A stretch of 64,000 nt of DNA from an uncultured Mobiluncus sp. (GCF_902488535.1 NZ_CABTWO010000007.1:29840-93839); one strand, 5' to 3'; positions 1 through 8,724 are shown, numbered from the stretch's first letter. The notes: a model not told the origin generated them from the sequence alone. Numbers and translations: made by a program.

Positions 1-2348
1 CAAGCCGTCCGATGCACCGACCCGGTGCGATACCAAGACCACACTTCTTCGGTGGTGAAAGGCAAGAACGGCGCCAGCAGACGCACCACGTTATCAATCG
101 CCAGCGCCAGGGTCGTGCGCGCGGAAGCGACCGCGGCACTATCGGCCGCCGGATCCTTGCCGTAAGCGCGGTCCTTGACTAGCTCCAAGTAATCATCACA
201 CAGCGTCCAGAAGAAACTCTCGGTCACTTCCAGGGCACGAGCATGGTTCATTTCCTCGAAAGCCTTGGTCGCGGAAGTGATGACTTCCGCCAGGGTAGCA
301 ATCAAAGACCGGTCTACCTCGACCGTTACCAGCGCCGGATCCAAGACTAGGTCGGCGTCTCCGCCCATCGAGAGCGCGAACTTCGATGCGTTCAAAAGTT
401 TGATGGCCAAACGCCGCCCGACCTTCATTTCGCCCTCGTCAAAGGCCGCGTCCGTCCCCAACCGGGCCGAAGCCGCCCAGTAGCGCACCGCGTCGGAAGA
501 ATGTTTTTCCAGCAGTCCCATCGGGGTCACCACGTTACCTTTGGACTTCGACATCTTTTTGTGGTCAGGATCCAAAATCCAGCCAGAAATCGCGGCCTGG
601 CGCCACGGCAGGGCGTCAAACTCCAGGTGGGACCGCACCACGGTCGAGAACAGCCAAGTACGAATAATGTCTTGGCCTTGGGGACGCAAGTCCATCGGGA
701 AAGTCGCCGCAAACAGCTTTTCGTCCCGCCCAAAACCCGAATAAATTTCGGGGGTCAGGCTGGAGGTCGCCCAGGTGTCCATAATGTCGACTTCCGCCAC
801 GAAACCGCCCGGCACGCCACGCTGAGATTCGTCGAATCCGGCGGGTGTGTCCGTGGTCGGATCGATAGGTAGCACGTCCTCGCTGGGCAAAATGGGGTGG
901 TCAAAGTCCGTTTCACCAGATTCCTTGACCGGATACCACAGGGGCAGCGGCACCCCAAAGAAACGCTGGCGGGAAATGAGCCAGTCCGTGTTCAAACCGT
1001 TGACCCAGTTCTCGTAGCGAACGCGCATAAAGTCAGGCACAAAGTCCAGTTCGCGCCCGCGCGCCAACAGTTCCTCGCGTAAATCCGTGCCTCCCGCTGT
1101 GCGAGCATAAGGCTGGCCGCCGTTGCGGATGTACCACTGGCGCGAAGTCACGATTTCCAGAGGCTTGTCGCCCTTTTCGTAAAAGTTCGTCATACGCTGG
1201 GTTGGTTTCGGATCCCCCAGCATCTCTCCGGATTCCCGCAACGCCTCGACGATAGCTTTCCGGGCGGAGAACGTCGTTTTCCCGGCGGTTTCCTGATACA
1301 GCGCCCGACCGCGCTCGGAAGTAATCCAATCCGGCACGTCAGGAATAATCCGACCGTCCTTGCGCAGGATGACCCGGGTCGGCAGCTGCAAATCCCGCCA
1401 CCAATCCACGTCCACCAAGTCGCCGAAAGTACAGCACATGGCGATACCCGAACCCTTGTCTATCTCGGCCTCGGGGTGAGCCAACACGGGAACCCGCACG
1501 TCAAACCCTGGTGACGTGACATAGGTACCGAATATATCGGCGTAACGTTCATCGTCGGGGTGGGCAATCAGCGCGCAGCACGCCCCCAGCAGTTCCGGAC
1601 GAGTCGTCTCGATAACGATGTCGCCTTTGCCGTCCTCGCGGTGGAACGCGAAAGAATGGTAGGAGCCGGGATAGTCGCGCGCCTCCAACTCGGCTTGTGC
1701 CACCGCAGTCTGGAACGTGACGTCCCACAGACCCGGCGCTTCGGCAGCGTACACCTCGCCACGGGCAAAGTTACGCAGGAAAAACGTCTGCGCCACCTTT
1801 TGCGCAGGCTTACCGATCGTCTGCATCGTGTAGGACCAGTCGATAGACAGACCCAGCGTCCGCCAGAGTTCCTCGAACTGTTTTTCGTCTTGCGCGGTCA
1901 AGCGTTCGCACAGCTCCACGAAGTTTTTGCGGCTGATCGGCACCTGGTCAGCGTTTTTGATGGACTTGCCTTCCCCGCCCTCATACGGCGGAGTGAAGTC
2001 GGGCACGTAAGGGAGGGACGGGTCGCAACGCACCCCGAAATAGTTTTGCACCCGGCGCTCGGTCGGCAGACCGTTGTCGTCCCAGCCCATCGGGTAAAAC
2101 ACGTTCTTGCCGCGCATCCGCTGGTAGCGCGCCACCAAATCCGTGTGGGTATAGGAAAACACGTGACCGACGTGCAACGATCCAGACACGGTGGGCGGCG
2201 GGGTATCGATAGAGTAAACGGCTTCCCGGGTAGTGTCGGGGTCAAAAGCGTAAATCTGTGTGTCCGCCCACACCTTGCGCCATTTGTCCTCAATCCCGTC
2301 CAGGGTCGTCTTTGCCGGTACGCTCGGAGCTTTCAGTCTCTCGGTCAT
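1..2348 (-). CDS. valS: Valyl-tRNA synthetase, 3' end outside window
   Basis: Class I aminoacyl-tRNA synthetase that charges tRNA-Val in the cytoplasm. The minus-strand frame opens at the ATG at 2346-2348 (MTERLKAPSVPAKTTLDGIE) and stays open for 782 codons to the window edge; full bacterial ValS is about 850-900 residues, so roughly the last 80-120 are missing. The HIGH-type motif reads LHVGHV about 55 residues in, and the KMSKS signature KMSKSKGN is encoded near 535-560. Both ATP-binding motifs are intact, so this is a live gene cut only by the window. It is read away from proC, which lies upstream on the same strand. Confidence 0.97.
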   Translation of the reverse strand, partial: MTERLKAPSVPAKTTLDGIEDKWRKVWADTQIYAFDPDTTREAVYSIDTPPPTVSGSLHVGHVFSYTHTDLVARYQRMRGKNVFYPMGWDDNGLPTERRVQNYFGVRCDPSLPYVPDFTPPYEGGEGKSIKNADQVPISRKNFVELCERLTAQDEKQFEELWRTLGLSIDWSYTMQTIGKPAQKVAQTFFLRNFARGEVYAAEAPGLWDVTFQTAVAQAELEARDYPGSYHSFAFHREDGKGDIVIETTRPELLGACCALIAHPDDERYADIFGTYVTSPGFDVRVPVLAHPEAEIDKGSGIAMCCTFGDLVDVDWWRDLQLPTRVILRKDGRIIPDVPDWITSERGRALYQETAGKTTFSARKAIVEALRESGEMLGDPKPTQRMTNFYEKGDKPLEIVTSRQWYIRNGGQPYARTAGGTDLREELLARGRELDFVPDFMRVRYENWVNGLNTDWLISRQRFFGVPLPLWYPVKESGETDFDHPILPSEDVLPIDPTTDTPAGFDESQRGVPGGFVAEVDIMDTWATSSLTPEIYSGFGRDEKLFAATFPMDLRPQGQDIIRTWLFSTVVRSHLEFDALPWRQAAISGWILDPDHKKMSKSKGNVVTPMGLLEKHSSDAVRYWAASARLGTDAAFDEGEMKVGRRLAIKLLNASKFALSMGGDADLVLDPALVTVEVDRSLIATLAEVITSATKAFEEMNHARALEVTESFFWTLCDDYLELVKDRAYGKDPAADSAAVASARTTLALAIDNVVRLLAPFLPFTTEEVWSWYRTGSVHRTA

Positions 2349-2433
2349 CGTTTTCCTTTTATCGTTGTGATTTACCTGCAATAGTCTACCCGCTCGCGTT
2401 CCCGCTACCCTAACGGGGTCGATGGGGCGGGGG

Positions 2434-3246
2434 TTATTTCTGGGTCGCTTTGGCGTCCCCGGCCATGGCGCCCTCAACCATGTGTACTACGGCTCGCGAG
2501 AATCCCGCGTCCTCGCCCGCCAGCAAACCGGCGATGGTGGATCCGCCGGGGGAACACACCCGATCGACCAGCTGGCCGGGGTGAGCGCCCTTTTCCAAAC
2601 CGTCTTGCAGCATGAGGGCGGAGCCCAGCAACATCTGGGTCGCGGACTCGATGGCCGCAGCCTTCGTCAGGCCCGCAGCCACGCCGGCTTTTGCCAAGGC
2701 TTCTACGTAGGTATAAGTCCAGGCGGGGGCGCAACCAGCAATGGCGGTAAACGCGGGGAACAGGGATTCCTCCAGCTCGACCGTGCGGCCCACCGCGTTG
2801 AACAGCCCCAGGGCGTACTGCTTTTGTTCCGGGGTTACCGCCGCGTTCGCGCACAAGGCCGACATGGCGGCGTTGACCTGGGCGTTCAGGTTTGGCATGA
2901 CCCGCACGATGGGAGTATCCGGGGACAGCCAGCCCTCCAGATGGTCCAGCCCGACCCCTCCGGCGATAGAAATGACCAGCTTGCCTCCCAGCTCCGGGGC
3001 GATTTCGGTGAGGACTGCGCCGATATGTTTCGGTTTCACGGCGATGACCACCGCGTCAACCGACCCGACCAGTTCCCGGTTAGAAGCCACCTGCTGGGCG
3101 CCGAATTCTTTGGTCAGCGGATGTTCCCCCGGGGTCACACCGAAATCAGAAAAACTCAGGTCACTGGCCTTGACGAAGTCGTGTTTCAGAGCTCCCGCCG
3201 CGATTGCCGAACCCATGGCACCCATTCCAATAAAACCGAGTTTCAT
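2434..3246 (-). CDS. proC: Pyrroline-5-carboxylate reductase
   Basis: Last step of proline synthesis: NAD(P)H-dependent reduction of pyrroline-5-carboxylate to proline in the cytosol. The 270-residue protein begins with a Rossmann fold (GFIGMGAMG, residues 4-12), carries VAVKP-like IAVKPK near residue 90 and ends with the family's PGGSTIAGL signature near residue 220. Length is normal. It is separated from the divergent SDR gene by 126 bases and sits upstream of valS on the same strand with an 85-base gap, so it may share a transcript with valS, though nothing proves this. Confidence 0.96.
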   Translation of the reverse strand: MKLGFIGMGAMGSAIAAGALKHDFVKASDLSFSDFGVTPGEHPLTKEFGAQQVASNRELVGSVDAVVIAVKPKHIGAVLTEIAPELGGKLVISIAGGVGLDHLEGWLSPDTPIVRVMPNLNAQVNAAMSALCANAAVTPEQKQYALGLFNAVGRTVELEESLFPAFTAIAGCAPAWTYTYVEALAKAGVAAGLTKAAAIESATQMLLGSALMLQDGLEKGAHPGQLVDRVCSPGGSTIAGLLAGEDAGFSRAVVHMVEGAMAGDAKATQK

Positions 3247-3312
3247 GTTGCCTCTTTTCCTGATTTGCGCGGTTTTCCCTGGCGTTCAGAGCAAACCGCC
3301 GGAGTTGTTTTC

Positions 3313-3331
3313 CTATAGGCTAAGTCTATAG
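3313..3331. promoter_or_regulatory. Twin CTATAG boxes in divergent proC/SDR region
   Basis: CTATAG at 3313-3318 and again at 3326-3331, seven bases apart, in the 126-base divergent intergenic region. Each box is itself palindromic and resembles a -10 element on either strand. Either a pair of divergent -10 elements or an operator is possible; this is inference from position only. Confidence 0.3.
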
Positions 3332-3372
3332 CGTGGCTCTGCAGCCAAAAATTTTGGAAAGGTGACCAAAAG

Positions 3373-4224
3373 ATGAGCATCACACCCGGACCCGTAAAGC
3401 CGTCCTCACACCCTCTTGACCCCCAAAGTTTCGGAATTACAGTTCCCGAAACGCGACCGGCCCGCCAGCCGGGACGAGTGCTCGTGACCGGGGCTTCTAC
3501 CGGCATCGGCTGGGAAACCGTGAAACAGATGTGTGCCTGCGGGTGGGAAGTGTTGGCGACCGCCCGGCGCGCCGATAGGCTGGCCGCACTGGCTTATGAG
3601 ACGGGCTGCGCGGCTTTTGCCGCTGACCTGACCGTTCCTGAGCACGTCCAGGCGCTGTTTGAGTGGGCGACCGCCGAGGGACAGGTCGTGGACGCGGTGG
3701 TCAATAATGCCGGGGGAGCGCGCGGCACCGACACCGTGATGGAGGCGAAGCTGGAGCGGTGGAAAACCATGTACAGCATCAACGTTTTGTCCTCCCTGCA
3801 GGTCACCCAGGCTTTCCTGCCGCAAATGTTGGCTCACGGGGGCGGGGATTTGGTGTTCGTCACTTCGACTGCCGGTCACGAGACGTATCCGGGCGGGGCG
3901 GGCTATACCGCCGCCAAGCACGCCGAGGCGATGCTGCCCGAGACGTTGCGCCTGGAGTTGGTGGGTAAACCGATTCGGATTATCGAGATTATGCCCGGAT
4001 TGGTGCAAACCCCGGAATTTTCCTTGGCCCGCCTAGAGGATAAGGCTGCGGCGGAGGGCGTTTACGCCGGAGTGGATTATCCGTTGGTGGGGGCCGATGT
4101 CGCCCAAGCTATTGTGTGGACCTTGAACTTGCCGGCGCACGTGAATATCGACCAGCTGAAAATCAAGCCTGTGGAACAAGCCACCAGCACTATCAAAGTC
4201 CGCTTGGACAATCCGGCCCGGTGA
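3373..4224 (+). CDS. Short-chain dehydrogenase/reductase (SDR)
   Basis: Classical SDR oxidoreductase of unknown substrate. After a 35-residue leader it shows the NAD(P) motif TGASTGIG (about 39-46), NNAG (about 111-114) and the catalytic S-Y-K set (STAG, then Tyr 178 and Lys 182 in YTAAK). The ATG at 3373 follows an AAAGGTG ribosome site. The sequence after PGLVQTPEF is typical of SDRs acting on acyl or sugar-like alcohols, but that does not fix the substrate. The gene is 151 bases ahead of a flavoprotein gene on the same strand, with a structured repeat in between. Confidence 0.9.
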   Translation: MSITPGPVKPSSHPLDPQSFGITVPETRPARQPGRVLVTGASTGIGWETVKQMCACGWEVLATARRADRLAALAYETGCAAFAADLTVPEHVQALFEWATAEGQVVDAVVNNAGGARGTDTVMEAKLERWKTMYSINVLSSLQVTQAFLPQMLAHGGGDLVFVTSTAGHETYPGGAGYTAAKHAEAMLPETLRLELVGKPIRIIEIMPGLVQTPEFSLARLEDKAAAEGVYAGVDYPLVGADVAQAIVWTLNLPAHVNIDQLKIKPVEQATSTIKVRLDNPAR

Positions 4225-4227
4225 CCC

Positions 4228-4374
4228 ATGGCGCGGATTGTTGTTATAGGCGCGGGTTGGCGTGCCGACAGGGAGCGTAGCGAGTGTGTGTCGGCGCGTG
4301 GTGGTGTGGAGCCGGTGAAAAAACGTTGCGGGGCAACGTTTTCGGCGGAACTCCTGAAGAAAAAAGGATACTAA
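4228..4374 (+). pseudogene. 48-codon ORF repeating the start of the next gene
   Basis: An ATG four bases after the SDR stop opens a 48-codon frame ending in TAA one base before the next gene's ATG. Its first ten residues, MARIVVIGAG, are identical to those of the flavoprotein at 4376, yet the DNA differs at five third positions, all synonymous. After that the two diverge: the ORF runs through two hairpins of a repeat element. It looks like the stub of a former paralogous flavoprotein gene invaded or replaced by the repeat. Whether it is translated is unknown; no good ribosome site precedes it. Confidence 0.5.
4261..4342 (+). repeat. Structured intergenic repeat, copy A (two hairpins)
   Basis: First hairpin: GCCGACA at 4264-4270 pairs with TGTCGGC at 4289-4295 and extends by G-U and G-C pairs; its loop carries GAGCGTAGCGAG at 4273-4284. 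Second hairpin: AAAACGTTGC at 4320-4329 pairs perfectly with GCAACGTTTT at 4333-4342 around a GGG loop. The same order of parts (a stem with a GAGCGNAGCGAG loop, a GGAG-like patch, an A-run, a second hairpin) recurs twice in opposite orientation at 58.05-58.23 kb. Confidence 0.6.
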
Positions 4375-4375
4375 G

Positions 4376-5806
4376 ATGGCTCGGATTGTTGTCATAGGAG
4401 CAGGGATGGCTGGTCATTCCACAGCCCTCGGCTTAAAACATCGCCTGAAAGACGACCACGATGTCATCGTTATCAGCCCCGGCTCGGCTTGGACTAATCC
4501 CGACGTTATGGCCCAGATTGCCTCTGGCCTGCAGTCGGTGCAGCGCCAAACCGTTCCGCTCGGTCCGCTCTATCGGCGCAAAGGAATTATTTTTCACCAG
4601 GGCGTGGCCACCGCGGTTTACCCCAAGGGCTACCGGGACGACCCGCGTCCCCAGGTCCAGATGACTTTTACCGGCTCACACCTCGAGGGGGAAGTCGCGC
4701 GGGTGCCTTACGATTATCTGGTCATCGCCACCGGGCACGACATTGATCGGGTCGCGGGCATTCCCGCGGAAGCGACCACGGTGCCGACCTGTGTCCTGGA
4801 CCGCCTGGACAGCGCCATCGCGGGGGAGGCAGAACTGCGCAGACTGCTGTTTGAACTGCAGGATTCCCCGGTGGACGACAAGCCGAAAGTCATCGCCATC
4901 GGTCGGTCCGCCCGCGGCATGGGTGGTTTTTACGGGGCGCTGGAATATGCCTTGTGCGTGGACGAGGTGCTGCGGGCCGCTTTCCTGCGCTCCCGGGTGG
5001 AACTGCACTTTTTCGACGCGGGACGACCGTGGATGTACGGCCACACCGACGACCCGAAGATGGAAGAGGACATGCAGACCGCCCTCGTGCATCTCATCGA
5101 TCGGCACCGCCTGATTCTGCACAAAGATATGCGCCTGGCCTCGATCAATGGGCGCAGAGTCAGGTTTGTTCCGGTACACGGCGAGGGCCAGCCCGAAGAA
5201 ATGGAATGCGATTTGGTGGCGGTGGAAGCGGCGCGGGTCCTCACTCCCTTGGCGGTGCATGACGCGAACGGAGCGGATCTGCGCGAGGACTTGTACGACG
5301 GCTGGGGGCGGCTGCGGGTGGACGCGAAAACCCAGCAAAACGGCTCCGGCCAAGTGGTGACAGTCTTGCCGCGCACTTTCCGCAATCCCACGTATCGCAA
5401 TATTTTTGGGATTGGTTCGGCTATCGCGATGGACACGCGCGAACTCACCGCGGATAGCGATTCTGTCCCGGCACCCGTCCCGATGCAGACTCGTGACATG
5501 GCTCACTTGATGAGCCGCCAGGTCACCGATTTGATTATCGAAGAACTGAGCGGACAGAAAAACAAGGTTTTGCCCGAAACCTTGGAAGAGATTGAATCAG
5601 TGTTGAGTTTGTGTTGGGATTACGGCCTGATTTCCTCGCGGGGTTTCTATGCAGAGCTGACCTACCCAAAGAAAGGCAAAGACGGCGCGCAGCAGGTGCT
5701 GCGGGTACGTCACGGTTTGGGACCCTATTGGGCAGTGCGGATGGAGCGTTTCTTGGAACGCTACCGTGCCAAAGGCCGCGCCCTGTGGTGGATGCTGCCC
5801 ACGTAA
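4376..5806 (+). CDS. FAD-dependent pyridine nucleotide-disulfide/SQR-like oxidoreductase
   Basis: A 476-residue flavoprotein. The N-terminus has the dinucleotide-binding motif GAGMAG (8-13) and a second FAD-contact ATGHD near residue 118; a C-terminal GIGSAIAMD contacts FAD in this family. Overall layout resembles sulfide:quinone oxidoreductases and type II NADH dehydrogenases. A clear CxxC redox pair is absent and the Cys residues seen (VPTC, YALC, SLCW) are not obviously placed as in true SQR, so sulfide oxidation is not assured. Quinone-linked redox at the membrane is an inference. AAAGGA just upstream is the ribosome site; the structured repeat in the leader could act as an attenuator. 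Confidence 0.8.
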   Translation: MARIVVIGAGMAGHSTALGLKHRLKDDHDVIVISPGSAWTNPDVMAQIASGLQSVQRQTVPLGPLYRRKGIIFHQGVATAVYPKGYRDDPRPQVQMTFTGSHLEGEVARVPYDYLVIATGHDIDRVAGIPAEATTVPTCVLDRLDSAIAGEAELRRLLFELQDSPVDDKPKVIAIGRSARGMGGFYGALEYALCVDEVLRAAFLRSRVELHFFDAGRPWMYGHTDDPKMEEDMQTALVHLIDRHRLILHKDMRLASINGRRVRFVPVHGEGQPEEMECDLVAVEAARVLTPLAVHDANGADLREDLYDGWGRLRVDAKTQQNGSGQVVTVLPRTFRNPTYRNIFGIGSAIAMDTRELTADSDSVPAPVPMQTRDMAHLMSRQVTDLIIEELSGQKNKVLPETLEEIESVLSLCWDYGLISSRGFYAELTYPKKGKDGAQQVLRVRHGLGPYWAVRMERFLERYRAKGRALWWMLPT

Positions 5807-5810
5807 GAGC

Positions 5811-6329
5811 CTATTCGGAATCTTCGTCCGGTTCCGGCACCGCGTTGGGGAGCTGCTCGGCCAGATGTTCAAAGAAATCCTCGCTGGATTCCAAGGCACA
5901 GCGTACCTGTTCGTCCAGCTGCGCGTCCGTCAAGCCGGTACGCCAGCTTATGGGCAGTTCCGTATGCACGTAGACTTCGCGGTCTTCGGTCACTCTCGCG
6001 TAGGCTTTCGGCCAGTAATAGTCTGTGTTCCAGCGGTTACAAATCGAGTTAATCAGGATGAAATCATCTAGTTCCGGTTCTCCGCGCCAAGTGCCGCGCA
6101 CGCAGAGGATAGTGTCCTTTTCCCCGGTTACCTGGAAGTAATAGATGCCGTTTTGCCAGGCCCCGCCCACATCACCGTCGTGGTTGACCTGGTAACTCCA
6201 GTTGTGGCCTTCCAAGACTTTCTTAACTCGGTCACGAGTCAGGTTGGGCAGCCTATTGACGGAAAAAGGCGTGTTGTCGAATGGCAACTCGAAAGGATTA
6301 TCGAAAAAATCCCCGCTGTCCTCACTCAT
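5811..6329 (-). CDS. YbjN domain protein
   Basis: A 172-residue cytosolic acidic protein with a central YbjN-type domain (about residues 30-160), recognised from the pattern around RGTWRGEP, ICNRWNTDYYWPKAY and the long helical end TDAQLDEQVRCALESSEDFF. YbjN proteins are chaperone-like folds often called sensory transduction regulators; the actual function in Actinobacteria is not established. It converges on the flavoprotein gene with only 4 bases between the stops. Confidence 0.75.
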   Translation of the reverse strand: MSEDSGDFFDNPFELPFDNTPFSVNRLPNLTRDRVKKVLEGHNWSYQVNHDGDVGGAWQNGIYYFQVTGEKDTILCVRGTWRGEPELDDFILINSICNRWNTDYYWPKAYARVTEDREVYVHTELPISWRTGLTDAQLDEQVRCALESSEDFFEHLAEQLPNAVPEPDEDSE

Positions 6330-6473
6330 GACCCGTTTCCTCCCGACTGGTGGTAGGTTCCATTTTAGCCGATTTCACCAGGCCCTGCCGCGGAATTTCT
6401 CTGGCGGTGAAAGCGCGACTTCCCGCTGGAAGTGGCGGGTTGTTGCCCGCTGAGTCGCCCACAGTAGGATGGG

Positions 6474-7751
6474 ATGGTGCAGGAAAAACCTCCGGAACTG
6501 GCTTTCACGTGGCGCGGAAAACACGAAGTGGTGTTGCCCGAAACTCGACCCTATGTCCCAGCCGAACGCTACCGCGAAACACTCGGGGGCAAAGTGGCGA
6601 CATCGCAGAGCAAAAACCGCCTCTATGTCGGGGAAAACTTGCAGGTCATGAGCGGATTACTGCCCCAATACGGGGGCAGCGTTGACTGTATCTATATCGA
6701 TCCGCCGTTTAACTCCGGGGCTGACTATGTGCAACAGATTCGCACGCACCATCGCGGTGCCCCGAAACGCACCATTGCCGTGAAACAGTACGGCGACCGC
6801 TGGAAAACCGCTGATTACCTGCAAAATCTGTATGAGAGGCTGACGGTGCTACGGCAGTTCTTGACGCGGACGGGGACGATTTTTGTCCACTGCGATTGGC
6901 ATTCTTCCGCCGCGTTGCGCCTGGTTATGGACGAGGTATTTGGGGCAAGTAACCTGGTCAACGAGATTGTGTGGGCTTATGCTTCGGGCGGGGGGTCGAG
7001 GCGGGCTTTCGGCCACAAACACGACACCATCCTGTTTTACGCCCGGGACCGGCGCCGCCACTATTTCGACCCCGACGCGGTGCGGGTGGCGTATAACGCG
7101 GCCATTGCCCCGAAACGCCGCGAAATGTTTAACCCGCGGGGTATGGTCGCCCCCGATGTTTGGCAGATTTCTCGGCCGCCGAATCATTCCGAAACCTGGG
7201 TGGGGTATCCGACCCAAAAACCGGTGGAAGTCATGCAACGCGCCATCGCCGCGGCGTGCCCGCCGGGGGGCCTGGTGATGGACTGCTTTGCCGGGTCCGG
7301 CTCCACTTTGGTGGCAGCAGCCCAGCTGGGACGGCGTTTCCTGGGGGTAGAGCGCAATAGTTTGGGGGTGCACCTGACGCGGCGGCGCCTGGTGCAGGAC
7401 GGGGTCGGCTTTGAGGTGTGGCGAGATTCCGCCTCCTGGGGAGCCAACCGAATCGTGCCAGGCTTGGAGTTGTTGGGCCGAGAGGTCGAAACCCGCATCG
7501 CGAAGTTGGGTGCCGCCGAGGACAATAAGACCGACGAACCCGACAAACCGGACTGGACGGAGCTGGTGGATTGGGTGGCCCTGGATCCGGATTTTGCCGG
7601 TTTCCCCGCCGGAGTTTTCACGCCTCAGTCCGTGGTGGCACCGTCACGAGACACGGTCGTTGATTTTGCCACCTTCGGGGACAGCCCTCGCGGGGTGGGA
7701 CTGGTGGCAGATGTGACCGGGCAAGATTACTTCGTTAGGCTGGACGCATGA
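6474..7751 (+). CDS. DNA adenine-type methyltransferase (beta class)
   Basis: Site-specific DNA methyltransferase of the N6/N4 amino group family. The catalytic motif DPPF (about residue 76) precedes the AdoMet motif FAGSGST (about 272), the beta-class order, as in type III Mod and CcrM-like enzymes; YPTQKP precedes the FAGSG motif as usual. About 100 C-terminal residues after the AdoMet motif have no recognised domain. No matching cytoplasmic restriction gene is adjacent. Its stop overlaps the start of a membrane-anchored HNH nuclease gene (ATGA, 7748-7751), implying translational coupling. Target sequence cannot be read from the gene. Confidence 0.9.
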   Translation: MVQEKPPELAFTWRGKHEVVLPETRPYVPAERYRETLGGKVATSQSKNRLYVGENLQVMSGLLPQYGGSVDCIYIDPPFNSGADYVQQIRTHHRGAPKRTIAVKQYGDRWKTADYLQNLYERLTVLRQFLTRTGTIFVHCDWHSSAALRLVMDEVFGASNLVNEIVWAYASGGGSRRAFGHKHDTILFYARDRRRHYFDPDAVRVAYNAAIAPKRREMFNPRGMVAPDVWQISRPPNHSETWVGYPTQKPVEVMQRAIAAACPPGGLVMDCFAGSGSTLVAAAQLGRRFLGVERNSLGVHLTRRRLVQDGVGFEVWRDSASWGANRIVPGLELLGREVETRIAKLGAAEDNKTDEPDKPDWTELVDWVALDPDFAGFPAGVFTPQSVVAPSRDTVVDFATFGDSPRGVGLVADVTGQDYFVRLDA

Positions 7752-8638
7752 GCAAACAGAACAAAACTGGTCAGGGCGCCACGCCGGAGGAAAACCCCGG
7801 TCTGGAACCGGAAACTCCGCAGGTAGCGCCCTGGGATGGGTGGTTCGGCAAGAGTTCAAACCGTAACCAGCGCGGACGCAATCTGGCTTTGGTGGCGTTC
7901 GCTGTGGTGGCTGTGACCGGTTTGGGCACCCAGTTCGTCGGGGACGATGGCTGGTTGTTCGGGCTCATTGGTGGTGACCAGACTCATTCCGCCAGTCAAT
8001 CCGGGAACGCCGGGCAACAGACTCGTGACGCCGCTGCTGGAAAAACTGCGGGGAGCCGCGCTAGTGACGTGTTGGGCACTTTGGAAGTGCGCGACAAAGA
8101 TCCTTTCCGGGGCTTTGACCGTGAGCAACTGTTCGGCAAGGGGTGGCTGGACCTCGACGGTGACAATTGCAATACGCGTAACGAAGTGTTGGCTCGCGAC
8201 CTAGAGGACGTCCAATATCGAGCGGCTACGAACACCACTCCCGCGCACTGCGTGGTGCAAAGCGGGGTTTTGCACGATAAATACACCGGAGAAACCGTTG
8301 ATTTTAAGCGGTCGCAGGAAACCTCTGACGCGGTCCAGATTGACCACGTGGTGGCGTTGGGTAACGTGTGGCGTACTGGCGGCCAGCAGCTCAGCCAGCG
8401 GCAACGGAAAGCCATCGCCAACGACCCGCTGAACTTGGAAGCGGTAAAAGGCCAGGCCAATCAGGATAAACAATCCCAGGATGCGTCCGAATGGCTGCCG
8501 CCCGCGCGCGATTATCGCTGCGCTTACGTGGCGCGTCAGATTGCGGTGAAGGCGAAATACGGGCTGTGGGTGACCCCGGCTGAAAAACAGGCCATGATGG
8601 GGGTGCTGAAAGGGTGTCCGGAAGAGCCAATTCCATAG
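7748..8638 (+). CDS. Membrane-anchored HNH (DUF1524/GmrSD C-terminal type) nuclease
   Basis: A 296-residue protein with a short cytosolic start, one membrane segment at about residues 43-62 (LALVAFAVVAVTGL) and an outward-facing remainder. A low-complexity linker to about residue 115 is followed by an HNH-family domain with IDHVVALGNVW (H about 200), NDPLNLEAV (about 225) and SEWLPP, the set seen in actinobacterial secreted DUF1524 nucleases. Cysteines DNCN, AHCV, YRCA and KGCP could form disulfides outside the cell. Predicted role: nonspecific or sequence-tolerant DNA cleavage at the cell surface. Its 4-base overlap with the methyltransferase gene is unusual for this family. Confidence 0.85.
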   Translation: MSKQNKTGQGATPEENPGLEPETPQVAPWDGWFGKSSNRNQRGRNLALVAFAVVAVTGLGTQFVGDDGWLFGLIGGDQTHSASQSGNAGQQTRDAAAGKTAGSRASDVLGTLEVRDKDPFRGFDREQLFGKGWLDLDGDNCNTRNEVLARDLEDVQYRAATNTTPAHCVVQSGVLHDKYTGETVDFKRSQETSDAVQIDHVVALGNVWRTGGQQLSQRQRKAIANDPLNLEAVKGQANQDKQSQDASEWLPPARDYRCAYVARQIAVKAKYGLWVTPAEKQAMMGVLKGCPEEPIP

Positions 8639-8660
8639 GTGTCAAACTGGAATCGGTGAT

Positions 8661-8724
8661 TATAAGGTGGGATTTGGGCGGTAGCTGCCAATAATGGCAG
8701 CTACAGCGCTATTTTCACCTTATA
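8661..8724. terminator. Nested palindrome between convergent genes
   Basis: Outer arms TATAAGGTG (8661-8669) and CACCTTATA (8716-8724) enclose a perfect inner hairpin, GTAGCTGCCA (8681-8690) with TGGCAGCTAC (8695-8704) and an ATAA loop. It lies between the stops of the nuclease gene (+) and modC (-), where a bidirectional terminator is expected, but there is no clear U-run. A 64-bp element with terminal inverted repeats, such as a tiny MITE, is an alternative. Confidence 0.5.

Noticed and set aside
1560..2384. 274-codon plus-strand frame inside valS
   Set aside because: Opposite strand of the conserved ValS catalytic region; sequence is a codon-bias shadow.
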